Source: CAYZFD01 sp964477735 (GTDB lineage Bacteria; Bacteroidota; Bacteroidia; Flavobacteriales; Flavobacteriaceae). From it: DNA of 27,545 bases. Both the position numbers and the translations under genes were made by a program. The DNA is taken from NCBI GenBank assembly GCA_964477735.1, contig CAYZFD010000022.1, forward strand, positions 1 through 27,545, in the 5' to 3' direction. Shown piece after piece: positions 15,348 to 23,531 of the stretch. How positions within the stretch are numbered: position 1 is the stretch's first letter; every line of letters begins with the position of its first letter. The notes under the pieces were generated by a model. It searched no databases, was not told where the DNA came from, and saw only the letters and a list, made by a program, of their open reading frames with translations.

Positions 15348-16130
15348 TTACAAAATCAAACCTTTTAAATAATAGGCCAAAACCCAAACCAAAGGAACAC
15401 TTTCTACCCAGAAGCTCGCATAATATTTAGACCGATCCACTCGACTGCCCCACAAAAGGATGCCAATGAGTAGCATCATCGACCCATCAATATAGTTGAA
15501 TAGATCGAAACGCAGCGAAAGGGTTAAAGACAACGCTAAAACTAGAAGACCCAGCCCTTTGGTTCTTCTAACCCCAAAAACCATAGGAATGGTCTTTAAG
15601 GCCGCTGGATCTGTGGGCAAGTCTCTAATTTCGAAGGGTAGGGTTAACACAAAAACAATTAAAAAACGGATTAAAAGCAACTGGAAAATATTGCTTGGAA
15701 ACTCACCTTGAGAAAGCAAGGGCAAAAGCACACTTACACCGCTCCAACAAAAAGCTATAATATATATTTTAACACCACCCCAATTGCGAACGTTTGAATA
15801 TTTTTTCGAAAAAGGAATGGTGTATAAAACGCTAATGATTCCAAAAAAAAATGCCAATGCAAGCACAATATTTGGAAGCTGAGTGGCAGAAATTAGAGTG
15901 ACAAGAAATAACCCAAAGGGTTTAAGACGAATCCATTTCGTGAGTTTTAAAGGACTGTGTTTAATGCCATGATAACTTAAAGCAGTCGCACCAAAAACAA
16001 AAACCAATAGGGAGTAGTGGATGGGCTGAGAAGTCTGTAAAAAACTTAAGGTGCAAAAAGCTGCCACAGCAAGTGCGGCATGGTAACTCTCAAAAACATA
16101 GGTTTTAAAAAGAGTGCGAAAGACATTCAT
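15348..16130 (-). CDS. UbiA-like multi-pass membrane protein, possibly without prenyltransferase activity
   Basis: A 260-residue, very hydrophobic protein with about eight membrane segments. The stretch FEIRDLPTDPAALKTIP (166-182) matches the second Asp-rich motif of UbiA-type prenyltransferases (DxxxD, Asp170 and Asp174, then the typical Thr-Ile-Pro and a VFGVRRT segment), and YTIPFSKKYSNVRNWGGVKI (103-122) looks like the conserved loop of that fold. The first motif expected in the second helix (NxxxDxxxD) is absent: that region reads VFVFGATALSYHGIKH. UbiA enzymes join prenyl chains to aromatic or other acceptors, so loss of one metal-binding motif suggests altered or no catalysis. Single gene, transcribed away from gcvP. 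A -7 box (16135-16142) abuts the start codon. Specific role unknown. Confidence 0.75.
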   Translation of the reverse strand: MNVFRTLFKTYVFESYHAALAVAAFCTLSFLQTSQPIHYSLLVFVFGATALSYHGIKHSPLKLTKWIRLKPFGLFLVTLISATQLPNIVLALAFFFGIISVLYTIPFSKKYSNVRNWGGVKIYIIAFCWSGVSVLLPLLSQGEFPSNIFQLLLIRFLIVFVLTLPFEIRDLPTDPAALKTIPMVFGVRRTKGLGLLVLALSLTLSLRFDLFNYIDGSMMLLIGILLWGSRVDRSKYYASFWVESVPLVWVLAYYLKGLIL

Positions 16131-16134
16131 TCCA

Positions 16135-16142
16135 CAAAAATA
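16135..16142 (-). promoter_or_regulatory. -7 promoter box (TATTTTTG) placed directly on the UbiA-like gene start
   Basis: On the minus strand this reads TATTTTTG, a full TAnnTTTG match, ending four bases before the ATG at 16130. Transcription from it would begin at or next to the start codon, as inferred for rarA. No -33 element seen. Confidence 0.45.
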
Positions 16143-16227
16143 ACCAAAGTGTTCATAACACTAATTTTTCGTTAAAAACTTTATTGAAATCAAAGGAAAA
16201 ATTGATAAAATCTCAGCATCAAATTCT

Positions 16228-16235
16228 TAATTTTG
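16228..16235 (+). promoter_or_regulatory. -7 promoter box (TAATTTTG) for gcvP
   Basis: TAATTTTG matches TAnnTTTG; a TTG at 16202-16204 gives a possible -33 element with a 23-nt spacer. The gcvP ATG at 16255 lies 19 nt after the box, so the leader would be about 16 nt, leaving no room for a glycine riboswitch. Confidence 0.5.
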
Positions 16236-16254
16236 TTTCAAAAATTGGCATCTA

Positions 16255-19101
16255 ATGAATCCACATTCGTTTCTTCAACGGCACCTTGGCCCCAATGAAA
16301 ATGAGCAAGCCATTATGCTGAATCACATAGGCGTTTCCTCTATCGAAAAACTAATTGAGGAAACCATTCCCAGTGAAATAAGATTGAAATCAAAGTTGGA
16401 TTTAGACAGCCCCATGACCGAACACGCCTTTTTGGATTTCATGAGCGAGTTAGCCGACAAGAACAGCTGTAAAAAAACCTACATTGGCCTAGGCTACCAT
16501 GCCGCTGTTACACCTGCGGTCATTCAGCGAAATATTTTAGAAAATCCAGGATGGTACACGGCCTACACCCCCTATCAAGCAGAAATTGCACAAGGAAGAT
16601 TAGAAGCTTTGTTAAACTACCAAACCGTTGTATGTGAGATAACCGCCATGGAAATCGCAAACGCCTCTCTGCTCGATGAAAGCACAGCCGCTGCCGAGGC
16701 CATGAGCCTGGTTTATAACCTCAGGAATCGAAACCAAAAAGAGGCTAATTGTTTTTTTGTAGATGAAAACACCCTTCCGCAAACAATCTCATTGCTAAAA
16801 ACCCGTTCCGAGCCTTTGGGCATCGAATTGCTCATTGGAAACCCTGCGCAATTTGATTTTAACAGCCGGTGCTTTGGAGCACTACTTCAATATCCCAATG
16901 CATTTGGAGAAGTTAATAACTATGCCCCTTTTGTGAAGCAAGCACAAGAACAGGAAATCAAAACCGTTGTGGCCGCAGATCTTCTCAGTCTAGCATTGCT
17001 CGAAGCGCCTGGCTCTTGGGGGGCAGACGTGGTGGTGGGCACATCACAACGCTTTGGTATTCCTTTGGGTTACGGTGGCCCCCATGCCGCTTATTTTGCT
17101 ACAAAAGAAGCTTATAAAAGACATATTCCTGGGCGTATTATTGGTGTGACCAAAGGTCGAAGAGGAGAGCTAGCCTATCGAATGGCACTACAAACACGAG
17201 AACAGCACATTAAGCGTGATCGAGCCACATCGAATATATGCACCTCACAAGTTCTACTGGCCGTAATGGCTGGAATGTATGCTGTTTATCATGGTCCAAA
17301 GGGCCTCCAACACATCGCCTCCAGCATTCATAGCAAGGCCAACCACCTCGCCTCCGTTCTCGAAAAAATGGGTGTAAAACAACACAATAAAGTCTTTTTC
17401 GATACACTACTTTTTGAAGCACCAGCAAATAAAATTAAAGACATCGCCGAAAAAAGCGAACTCAATTTTTGGTACCCTTCACAAAACACAGTGAGTATTG
17501 CGCTTAACGAAACCACTACCGAAACTGACCTCACAAACATTATCCATGTATTTGCCAGCGCCCTAGGTTGCTCAATCCCTAAAAGCATTTCTTTTAAAGA
17601 GTCTAGCTCAATTTCGAATGATTTAACCCGAAAATCTCCCTATTTAACCCAAGAGGTGTTTAACAAATACCACTCTGAAACGGCCCTGATGCGCTACATG
17701 AAACGACTCGAAAGAAAAGACCTGGCGCTCAATCAATCGATGATTTCATTGGGTTCTTGCACCATGAAACTCAATGCTGCAGCCGAAATGCTGCCACTCA
17801 GCTGGCCGAAATGGAACAGTTTGCATCCTTTTGTTCCCATCGAACAGGCTACTGGCTACCACCAAATGATGGAGGCATTAAAGTCTCAACTCAACAAAAT
17901 CACAGGCTTTGCAGGTACTTCATTACAACCAAATTCTGGAGCACAAGGAGAATATAGTGGTTTGATGGTCATTCGTGCCTATCACCACGCCAATGGCGAT
18001 CAACATCGAAACATTTGCTTGATTCCATCCTCAGCTCACGGCACCAATCCAGCATCAGCAGTGATGGCAGGCATGAAAGTGGTGGTTGTGGGCACCGATA
18101 AGTTTGGAAATATAAACGAAGACGAACTGAAAGAAAAAGCCATCGAATACGCAGACAATTTGGCCGCTTTAATGGTTACTTACCCCTCTACTCACGGAGT
18201 TTTTGAGTCCTCTATCAAAAGAATCACAGCTGCTGTTCATGCAAGCGGTGGTTTGGTTTATATGGATGGCGCCAATATGAATGCCCAAGTTGGACTTACG
18301 AATCCGGCACTCATTGGTGCAGACGTTTGCCATCTCAACCTACACAAAACATTTGCCATTCCCCACGGAGGAGGTGGACCCGGTGTAGGCCCCATTTGCG
18401 TTGCCGAGCATCTAGTTCCTTTTCTTCCAGGCAATCCCGTTGTTGAAACTGGAGGATCTCAGGCCATAACCGCAATATCAGCAGCTCCATGGGGTTCTGC
18501 CATGGCTTGCCTAATTTCCTATGGGTACATCAAAATGTTAGGCGCGGAAGGTTTAACAGCTGCCACCCAAATCGCCATCCTAAATGCAAATTATATTAAA
18601 TCAAAATTGGAACAACATTACCAGATTTTATATATTGGAGAGCAAGGAAGAACGGCCCATGAATTAATCATTGATTGTCGCGACTTTAAATCAAAAGGTA
18701 TAGAAGTAACAGACATTGCCAAAAGGCTGATGGACTATGGCTTTCATGCACCTACAGTCTCTTTCCCCGTTCCTGGAACAATTATGATAGAACCCACTGA
18801 AAGTGAAAACTTAGCAGAAATTGATCGCTTTTGTGATGCTATGATTCACATTCGATTTGAAATTGAAGCTAGCGATGCCTCTCAAGAACAGAACATTCTT
18901 AGAAATGCACCACACACACTCGAAGTGATTAGTGCGGATGAGTGGGAAATGCCCTATGCCAGATCTGAAGCAGCCTACCCCCTTAGTTTTGTAAAAGAAA
19001 ATAAGTTTTGGCCTTCGGTTAGCAGGGTTGATGAGGCTTTTGGAGATCGTAATTTAATTTGCACCTGTGCGCCAGTAGAAAGCTATGTTGAACTAGAATA
19101 A
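16255..19101 (+). CDS. gcvP: Glycine dehydrogenase (decarboxylating), P protein of the glycine cleavage system
   Basis: A 948-residue single-chain P protein (N- and C-terminal halves fused, as in E. coli). It decarboxylates glycine with pyridoxal phosphate and passes the aminomethyl group to lipoyl GcvH. Evidence: FLQRHLGPNENEQ at the start, YHAAVTPAVIQRNILENPGW, TPYQAEIAQGRLEALLNYQT, GYGGPHAAYFA with GRIIGVTKGRRG in the N half, and in the C half SLGSCTMKLNAAAEM, PNSGAQGEYSGLMVIRAYH, the glycine loop GGGGPGVGPI and the PLP lysine in NLHKTFAIPHGG (Lys698). The N-terminal MNPHSFLQRH and the -7 box upstream agree with the ATG at 16255. gcvH and gcvT are not in the window. The next gene, a ketoacyl synthase, starts about 160 nt later and appears independent. 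Confidence 0.98.
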   Translation: MNPHSFLQRHLGPNENEQAIMLNHIGVSSIEKLIEETIPSEIRLKSKLDLDSPMTEHAFLDFMSELADKNSCKKTYIGLGYHAAVTPAVIQRNILENPGWYTAYTPYQAEIAQGRLEALLNYQTVVCEITAMEIANASLLDESTAAAEAMSLVYNLRNRNQKEANCFFVDENTLPQTISLLKTRSEPLGIELLIGNPAQFDFNSRCFGALLQYPNAFGEVNNYAPFVKQAQEQEIKTVVAADLLSLALLEAPGSWGADVVVGTSQRFGIPLGYGGPHAAYFATKEAYKRHIPGRIIGVTKGRRGELAYRMALQTREQHIKRDRATSNICTSQVLLAVMAGMYAVYHGPKGLQHIASSIHSKANHLASVLEKMGVKQHNKVFFDTLLFEAPANKIKDIAEKSELNFWYPSQNTVSIALNETTTETDLTNIIHVFASALGCSIPKSISFKESSSISNDLTRKSPYLTQEVFNKYHSETALMRYMKRLERKDLALNQSMISLGSCTMKLNAAAEMLPLSWPKWNSLHPFVPIEQATGYHQMMEALKSQLNKITGFAGTSLQPNSGAQGEYSGLMVIRAYHHANGDQHRNICLIPSSAHGTNPASAVMAGMKVVVVGTDKFGNINEDELKEKAIEYADNLAALMVTYPSTHGVFESSIKRITAAVHASGGLVYMDGANMNAQVGLTNPALIGADVCHLNLHKTFAIPHGGGGPGVGPICVAEHLVPFLPGNPVVETGGSQAITAISAAPWGSAMACLISYGYIKMLGAEGLTAATQIAILNANYIKSKLEQHYQILYIGEQGRTAHELIIDCRDFKSKGIEVTDIAKRLMDYGFHAPTVSFPVPGTIMIEPTESENLAEIDRFCDAMIHIRFEIEASDASQEQNILRNAPHTLEVISADEWEMPYARSEAAYPLSFVKENKFWPSVSRVDEAFGDRNLICTCAPVESYVELE

Positions 19102-19263
19102 TTTCATTTAACTTATTGATATAATGTGTGTTAAGATGATTTCGAAAAGCCATCCCAAAAGATAAATTTAATTGCAGCCCTAAAACTGGGAATCATAATT
19201 TGTGGACATTCGTTTTGTTGTTTATCCAAAAAAAGTTGCAATTTGCAGAAGCAAACCAACAAA

Positions 19264-20322
19264 ATGGCCATACACATCGTGGGTACTGGAAGTTGCATTC
19301 CTAACCTTAAAAAAGAAAATGAAGCCTTTTTAGATCGGCATTTTTTAACGCCTGCAGGCGAGCCTTTTGAAATTCCAAACGAAGAAATCATTGAAAAATT
19401 TAAGGCCATTACCGGAATTTACGAAAGAAGGTATGCCGAACACAATCAGGTGACTTCAGACTTGGCGGCGGTTGCTGGTCAAAAAGCCATTGAAGCCAGC
19501 AAGATTAATCCTGAAAGTTTAGACTATATCATTGTGGCACACAATTTTGGCGACTTAGCCAAAGACAACAACCAGCCCGACGCCCTTCCCAGCTTAGCGA
19601 CTCGCGTAAAACACAAGTTGGGAATCGAAAACCCAAATTGTGTGGCCTATGATCTCATTTTCGGATGTCCAGGATGGGTTGAGGGTGTGATACAAGCACA
19701 GGCATTTATTAGAGCTGGGATGGCCAAAACTTGCCTAGTGATTGGCGCCGATACCCTTTCGAGAATCTCAGATCCTAATGACCGAGACTCTATGATCTAT
19801 GCAGATGGCGCAGGGGCTTGTATTATTCAAGAAATAGCGGAAATGGGCGGTATTTTATCCCACAAAACGGTAACCTACGCCCAAGAAGAAGCCGGATTTT
19901 TATTCTTTGGTCAAGGCAATAATACAAGTGAAAATAACACAAAAAAATACATTAAAATGCATGGGCACAAAATTTATGAGTTTGCATTAAATCGTGTGCC
20001 TCAAGCCCTTCAGGCTTGTTTGGAAGCCAGCGGTAAAACAATAGAAAATGTAAAAAAAATATTGATCCATCAGGCCAATGAAAAAATGGATGAAGCTATT
20101 GTTAAACGCTTCTTCAGGCTTTATAAGTTACAACCTTACAAAGGTGTTTTGCCAATGAGTATCAACACATTGGGCAACAGTTCAGTCGCAACTGTGCCCA
20201 CACTTTTAGACTTGATTGTTCGAAACCAACTAAAGGGTCACAATCTTCAAAAAGGCGATGTGGTGTTGCTGGCAAGTGTTGGGGCGGGCATGAACATTAA
20301 CGCCATCACCTACCAGTTCTAA
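19264..20322 (+). CDS. 3-oxoacyl-ACP synthase III family protein (FabH-like), stand-alone
   Basis: A 352-residue thiolase-fold enzyme. The complete Cys-His-Asn triad of KAS III is visible: Cys135 in DLIFGCPGW, His269 in ILIHQAN, Asn305 in NTLGNSSVA. The C-terminal GAGMNINAITYQF fits the family, and the N-terminal half has an acidic extension (EIPNEEIIEKFKAITGIYER). Such enzymes condense an acyl-CoA or acyl-thioester with malonyl-ACP. This copy lies outside any fatty-acid operon, so its acyl substrate and pathway cannot be told; fatty-acid initiation or a specialised lipid or pigment are both possible. The ATG at 19264 is chosen over an in-frame TTG at 19243 because MAIHIVGTG is the normal family start. 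The stop overlaps the opposing phosphatase stop by 4 nt. Confidence 0.9.
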   Translation: MAIHIVGTGSCIPNLKKENEAFLDRHFLTPAGEPFEIPNEEIIEKFKAITGIYERRYAEHNQVTSDLAAVAGQKAIEASKINPESLDYIIVAHNFGDLAKDNNQPDALPSLATRVKHKLGIENPNCVAYDLIFGCPGWVEGVIQAQAFIRAGMAKTCLVIGADTLSRISDPNDRDSMIYADGAGACIIQEIAEMGGILSHKTVTYAQEEAGFLFFGQGNNTSENNTKKYIKMHGHKIYEFALNRVPQALQACLEASGKTIENVKKILIHQANEKMDEAIVKRFFRLYKLQPYKGVLPMSINTLGNSSVATVPTLLDLIVRNQLKGHNLQKGDVVLLASVGAGMNINAITYQF

Positions 20323-21953
20323 TCAATCGATTCATATATCACTGTGCCCACACTTCCGTTGGGTGCTGTGATGCCCATAATTGCAGCCATAGTTGGGGCA
20401 ATATCCGAAATTTTGGTGTGACGAAATGTATGCCCCACTTTAACCCCTTTTCCAAAAAGGAGCAAAGGCGCATGGGTGTCATAAACAAAACCTGTTCCAT
20501 GTGTTGAGCCTGTTGGGCCATATGAAACGAAAGACGGTTCATAAACAAACAAAACATCCCCTGAACGTTTTTGATGAAAGCCATTCACAAGCCGTGTTGT
20601 TATGGGGCTTTCTGACAACATTTCGATTTGATGCGCAACATAAACTCGATCAATTCCCTGAATCTGACGCAAAATTTCAGCAGCAGCATCTTGAAGTTCA
20701 TTTATATTTAAACCAAGTTGCTCAGTCATTTTCCTGTTTAAAAACACTTGATTGTTAGAAACATTTTGAATTAGCGCTTGACTTCCATAGTTTTCTTCAG
20801 CCCAATTCATTAACGCACGCTTTATACTCGAACTATTGATATAGCCCGCTGGAATTTTGTGGTCTTTTAGGAAATTAGGAACGTGAACAGCGCCATGATC
20901 TGATGTTAAAAAAACGGAATATTGACCCGCACCAACTTCTTCATCCAGGCTTTTCAACAACTGCTCAATGTCTCGATCTAATCGCACATAAGTGTCTTGA
21001 ACTTCTTTCGAATTAACGCCAAAAGTGTGTCCAATATAATCAGTACTCGAAAAACTAATCGCCAAAAAATCAGTGTCTTCATCAAGACCAAGTTTTTCTT
21101 CTTTTAAAGCCATTAGCGCAAAGTCTAAGGTTAAACTATTCCCGTAAGGGGTTGTTTTAATGAGGTCAAAGAAATTTAGGGAATCTTTATATTTTTTTAG
21201 AGGGTGCGGAAAAACAGGTTTTGATTGCCCAAGAAACCCACCTTCATAATGGTTTTGATCAGTCCCTGATTCTTTATAGGTGTCTATGGGTTTTAATGTG
21301 TTCCAATCTTTGAAATATTTTTTGTGGTAATTTGATTGGTTATATTGTTGCACCCATGGGGGTAGCGCATCCATATAGTGGCTACTGCTAATCCAATGGC
21401 CTTTGTCTTTGCCATAAAACCAATAAGCGGCATTGGCCGTGTGACCTCCCGACAAAACTGCTGCTCTATCTTTAATTGAAATAGAAATCGTTTTTCCCCT
21501 AAACTGAGTGGCCAATCGGTTTTGATCAGCAAGGGTGGTCACCAACATTTTGCTTGGAGACTTTTGGCCGCTTGCGTTTGAAACCCCAAGAGGCTTCACC
21601 GTGCTATCGTCAACACAATACACCATGGTTTCTTTGTTTTTGTCAAACCAATCATTGCCAATTATTCCATGCACAGCAGGCGGACAACCAGTTGAAACAG
21701 AAGCATGGCCAGGTCCGGTTTTGGTTTGGTAATAATCATAATGATGATTGCGAGCAACAAAGCCTTCGTTAACCATTTTTTTAAATCCTCCATCGCCATA
21801 ATGATCCCAAAATCTTGTGAGGAAATCATATCGCATTTGATCCACCACAATGCCAACAACCAACCTAGGACTATCGGTCAACGGTTTATCTTGTGCAGAA
21901 AAAACCAAAGGAATTAAAAAGAAAAAAGAGAGGGAAAACGTCTTAAAGTTCAT
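20319..21953 (-). CDS. pafA: PafA-type alkaline phosphatase (secreted phosphomonoesterase)
   Basis: A 544-residue member of the alkaline-phosphatase superfamily. Residues 1-20 form a cleavable signal peptide (MNFKTFSLSFFFLIPLVFSA), so it works in the periplasm or at the outer membrane. Active-site residues fall almost exactly at the positions I recall for Elizabethkingia PafA: metal ligand Asp38 (VVDQMRYDF), nucleophile Thr79 (TKTGPGH), Asn100 (GNDWFD), the Lys161/Arg163 pair (SIKDRAA), Asp305/His309 (STDYIGH), Asp352/His353 (SDHGAVH) and His485 (GSTHGTGF). PafA enzymes release phosphate from organic phosphomonoesters and in other Bacteroidota are reported to be little repressed by phosphate. 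The ATG at 21953 is supported by the signal peptide and the -7 box at 21970-21977. Divergent from mlaEF, convergent with the ketoacyl synthase. Confidence 0.93.
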   Translation of the reverse strand: MNFKTFSLSFFFLIPLVFSAQDKPLTDSPRLVVGIVVDQMRYDFLTRFWDHYGDGGFKKMVNEGFVARNHHYDYYQTKTGPGHASVSTGCPPAVHGIIGNDWFDKNKETMVYCVDDSTVKPLGVSNASGQKSPSKMLVTTLADQNRLATQFRGKTISISIKDRAAVLSGGHTANAAYWFYGKDKGHWISSSHYMDALPPWVQQYNQSNYHKKYFKDWNTLKPIDTYKESGTDQNHYEGGFLGQSKPVFPHPLKKYKDSLNFFDLIKTTPYGNSLTLDFALMALKEEKLGLDEDTDFLAISFSSTDYIGHTFGVNSKEVQDTYVRLDRDIEQLLKSLDEEVGAGQYSVFLTSDHGAVHVPNFLKDHKIPAGYINSSSIKRALMNWAEENYGSQALIQNVSNNQVFLNRKMTEQLGLNINELQDAAAEILRQIQGIDRVYVAHQIEMLSESPITTRLVNGFHQKRSGDVLFVYEPSFVSYGPTGSTHGTGFVYDTHAPLLLFGKGVKVGHTFRHTKISDIAPTMAAIMGITAPNGSVGTVIYESID

Positions 21954-21969
21954 GCCATTTAATTTTTTT

Positions 21970-21977
21970 CAAAGATA
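21970..21977 (-). promoter_or_regulatory. -7 promoter box (TATCTTTG) for the PafA-type phosphatase
   Basis: On the minus strand this reads TATCTTTG, a full TAnnTTTG match, 16 nt before the ATG at 21953, giving a leader of about 13 nt. I see no -33 element at the normal spacing and no repeat resembling a Pho box in the 85-nt divergent intergenic region. Confidence 0.45.
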
Positions 21978-22038
21978 AATTTTATGTGTTTATTCCTATA
22001 AAACAAACAATATTTTTTTACTTTCGTTTGATAGAAAC

Positions 22039-22776
22039 ATGAACACACTTCGCCACATAGGAAGATACTTTATCATGTTGCGCTTGACTTTTTCTAAGCC
22101 CACTAAAGCCAGCGTGATGCGTAGCCTAATTTTCAAAGAAATCAACGATCTAATTATCGCTTCGTTAGGTATAGTGGCTTTTCTTTCCTTTTTTGTAGGT
22201 GGCGTTGTTTCTATTCAAACTGCCCTCAATATTGACAACCCCCTAATTCCCGAATACTTAGTGGGGTACGCCACTCGGCAATCTGTTTTATTGGAATTTG
22301 CTCCCACTTTTATTTCCATAATTATGGCCGGAAAAGTAGGTTCATACATCACGTCAAGCATTGGCACCATGCGGGTTACAGAGCAAATTGACGCACTTGA
22401 GGTGATGGGTGTAAATGCGCTCAATTATTTGTTGTTTCCTAAAATCGTGGCCATGTTGTTCTATCCTTTTGTCATCACCATAGCCATGTTTTTGGGGGTT
22501 TTTGGCGGTTGGATGGCCACCATATATGCTGGCTTTTCTAGTTCAGCATCATTCATCGAGGGCATTCAACTCGACTTTATTCCATTTCACATCACATATG
22601 CCTACATCAAAACACTGCTTTTTGCTTTTATTTTGGCCACTATTCCTGCCTATCACGGCTATTTCATGAAAGGAGGCGCGCTGGATGTAGGAAAAGCAAG
22701 TACGCTCGCTTTCGTTTGGACTTCGGTTACCATCATAATTGTGAATTATTTTGTAACACAACTATTGCTAGCCTGA
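22039..22776 (+). CDS. mlaE: MlaE-family ABC transporter permease (lipid asymmetry)
   Basis: A 245-residue inner-membrane permease of the MlaE/YrbE family with about five hydrophobic helices. The family core is clear: FVGGVVSIQTALNI, EFAPTFISIIMAGKVGSYIT (residues around 90-110) followed by SSIGTMRVTEQIDALEVMGV, the conserved cytoplasmic coupling region, then LLFPKIVAM and FMKGGALDVGKAST near the C-terminus. With MlaF it forms the ABC core that moves phospholipids between inner and outer membranes. The mlaF ATG overlaps its stop by one base (TGATG), so translation is coupled. A weaker -7-like TTCGTTTG lies at 22023-22030. The MCE-domain partner mlaD does not follow here, since the next gene after mlaF is on the other strand. 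Confidence 0.93.
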   Translation: MNTLRHIGRYFIMLRLTFSKPTKASVMRSLIFKEINDLIIASLGIVAFLSFFVGGVVSIQTALNIDNPLIPEYLVGYATRQSVLLEFAPTFISIIMAGKVGSYITSSIGTMRVTEQIDALEVMGVNALNYLLFPKIVAMLFYPFVITIAMFLGVFGGWMATIYAGFSSSASFIEGIQLDFIPFHITYAYIKTLLFAFILATIPAYHGYFMKGGALDVGKASTLAFVWTSVTIIIVNYFVTQLLLA

Positions 22777-23531
22777 TGATCGAAATTAAATCTTTATATA
22801 AATCGTTCGAGGGTGTCGAAGTTCTTAAAGGCATCTCAACCACTTTTGAAAAAGGAAAAACCAACCTTATTATAGGCCAAAGTGGTTCAGGAAAAACGGT
22901 TTTGCTTAAATGCATGCTCAAACTTTTCACGCAAGATCGAGGCGAAATCTTGTTTGACGGTATTGCCAGAAAAGAAATGGATGGCAATCGGCAAATGGCC
23001 CTACGAAGAGAAATGGGTATGGTTTTTCAAGGAAGTGCACTTTTTGACTCAATGACAGTCCTAGAAAACGTCATGTTTCCCATGCAACTATTCACAAACA
23101 GTTCATTTGGTGAGATGAGAGATCGTGCCGAAGAGGTTATTCAAAGAGTGAAACTCGTGGATTCCAACAACAAAATGCCTTCGGAAATTTCGGGTGGAAT
23201 GCAAAAAAGAGTTGCCATTGCACGCGCCATAGTGATGAATCCAAAATATTTATTTTGTGACGAACCCAACTCCGGCCTAGACCCAAAAACTGCTATCGTT
23301 ATTGACAATTTAATTCAAGAAATTACCAAAGAATTTCAAATGACCACTGTGATGAATTCGCACGACATGAACTCCGTTATGGAAATTGGCGAAAAGATAG
23401 TTTTTTTAAAAAACGGACTTAAAGCATGGGAAGGAAGCAACAAAGACATTTTTAAAACCGAAAACGAATCTGTTGTTGATTTTGTTTATTCTTCAAACCT
23501 TTTTAAAAAGGTGAGATCACTCTACCTTTAG
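22776..23531 (+). CDS. mlaF: MlaF-family ABC transporter ATP-binding protein
   Basis: A 251-residue ABC ATPase. Walker A GQSGSGKT (34-41), Q-loop MVFQGSALFDSMTVLENV (82-99, with the FQxxALFDS pattern typical of MlaF), signature SGGMQKRVAIARA (139-151), Walker B YLFCDEPNSGLDP (158-170), and switch His in MNSHDMNSV. This is the energy source of the Mla phospholipid pump with MlaE. The ATG at 22776 overlaps the mlaE stop by one base and gives the normal start MIEIKSLYKSFEG; a longer upstream TTG start (22716) would overlap mlaE by 60 nt and has no homology-like content. The 3' end overlaps the opposing DUF389 gene by 15 nt. Confidence 0.95.
   Translation: MIEIKSLYKSFEGVEVLKGISTTFEKGKTNLIIGQSGSGKTVLLKCMLKLFTQDRGEILFDGIARKEMDGNRQMALRREMGMVFQGSALFDSMTVLENVMFPMQLFTNSSFGEMRDRAEEVIQRVKLVDSNNKMPSEISGGMQKRVAIARAIVMNPKYLFCDEPNSGLDPKTAIVIDNLIQEITKEFQMTTVMNSHDMNSVMEIGEKIVFLKNGLKAWEGSNKDIFKTENESVVDFVYSSNLFKKVRSLYL

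Noticed and set aside
15340..15354. Palindrome TTTGTA-GTT-TACAAA over the UbiA-like stop codon
   Set aside because: Six A/T-rich base pairs only, without a clear T-tract on the minus strand; too weak to call a terminator.
16131..16254. Possible glycine riboswitch before gcvP
   Set aside because: The -7 box leaves a leader of about 16 nt and no paired, conserved aptamer-like elements are visible in the 124-nt gap.
19131..19409. A 92-codon minus-strand frame over the start of the ketoacyl synthase
   Set aside because: It is the reverse of the real coding sequence, with no family-like content or promoter.
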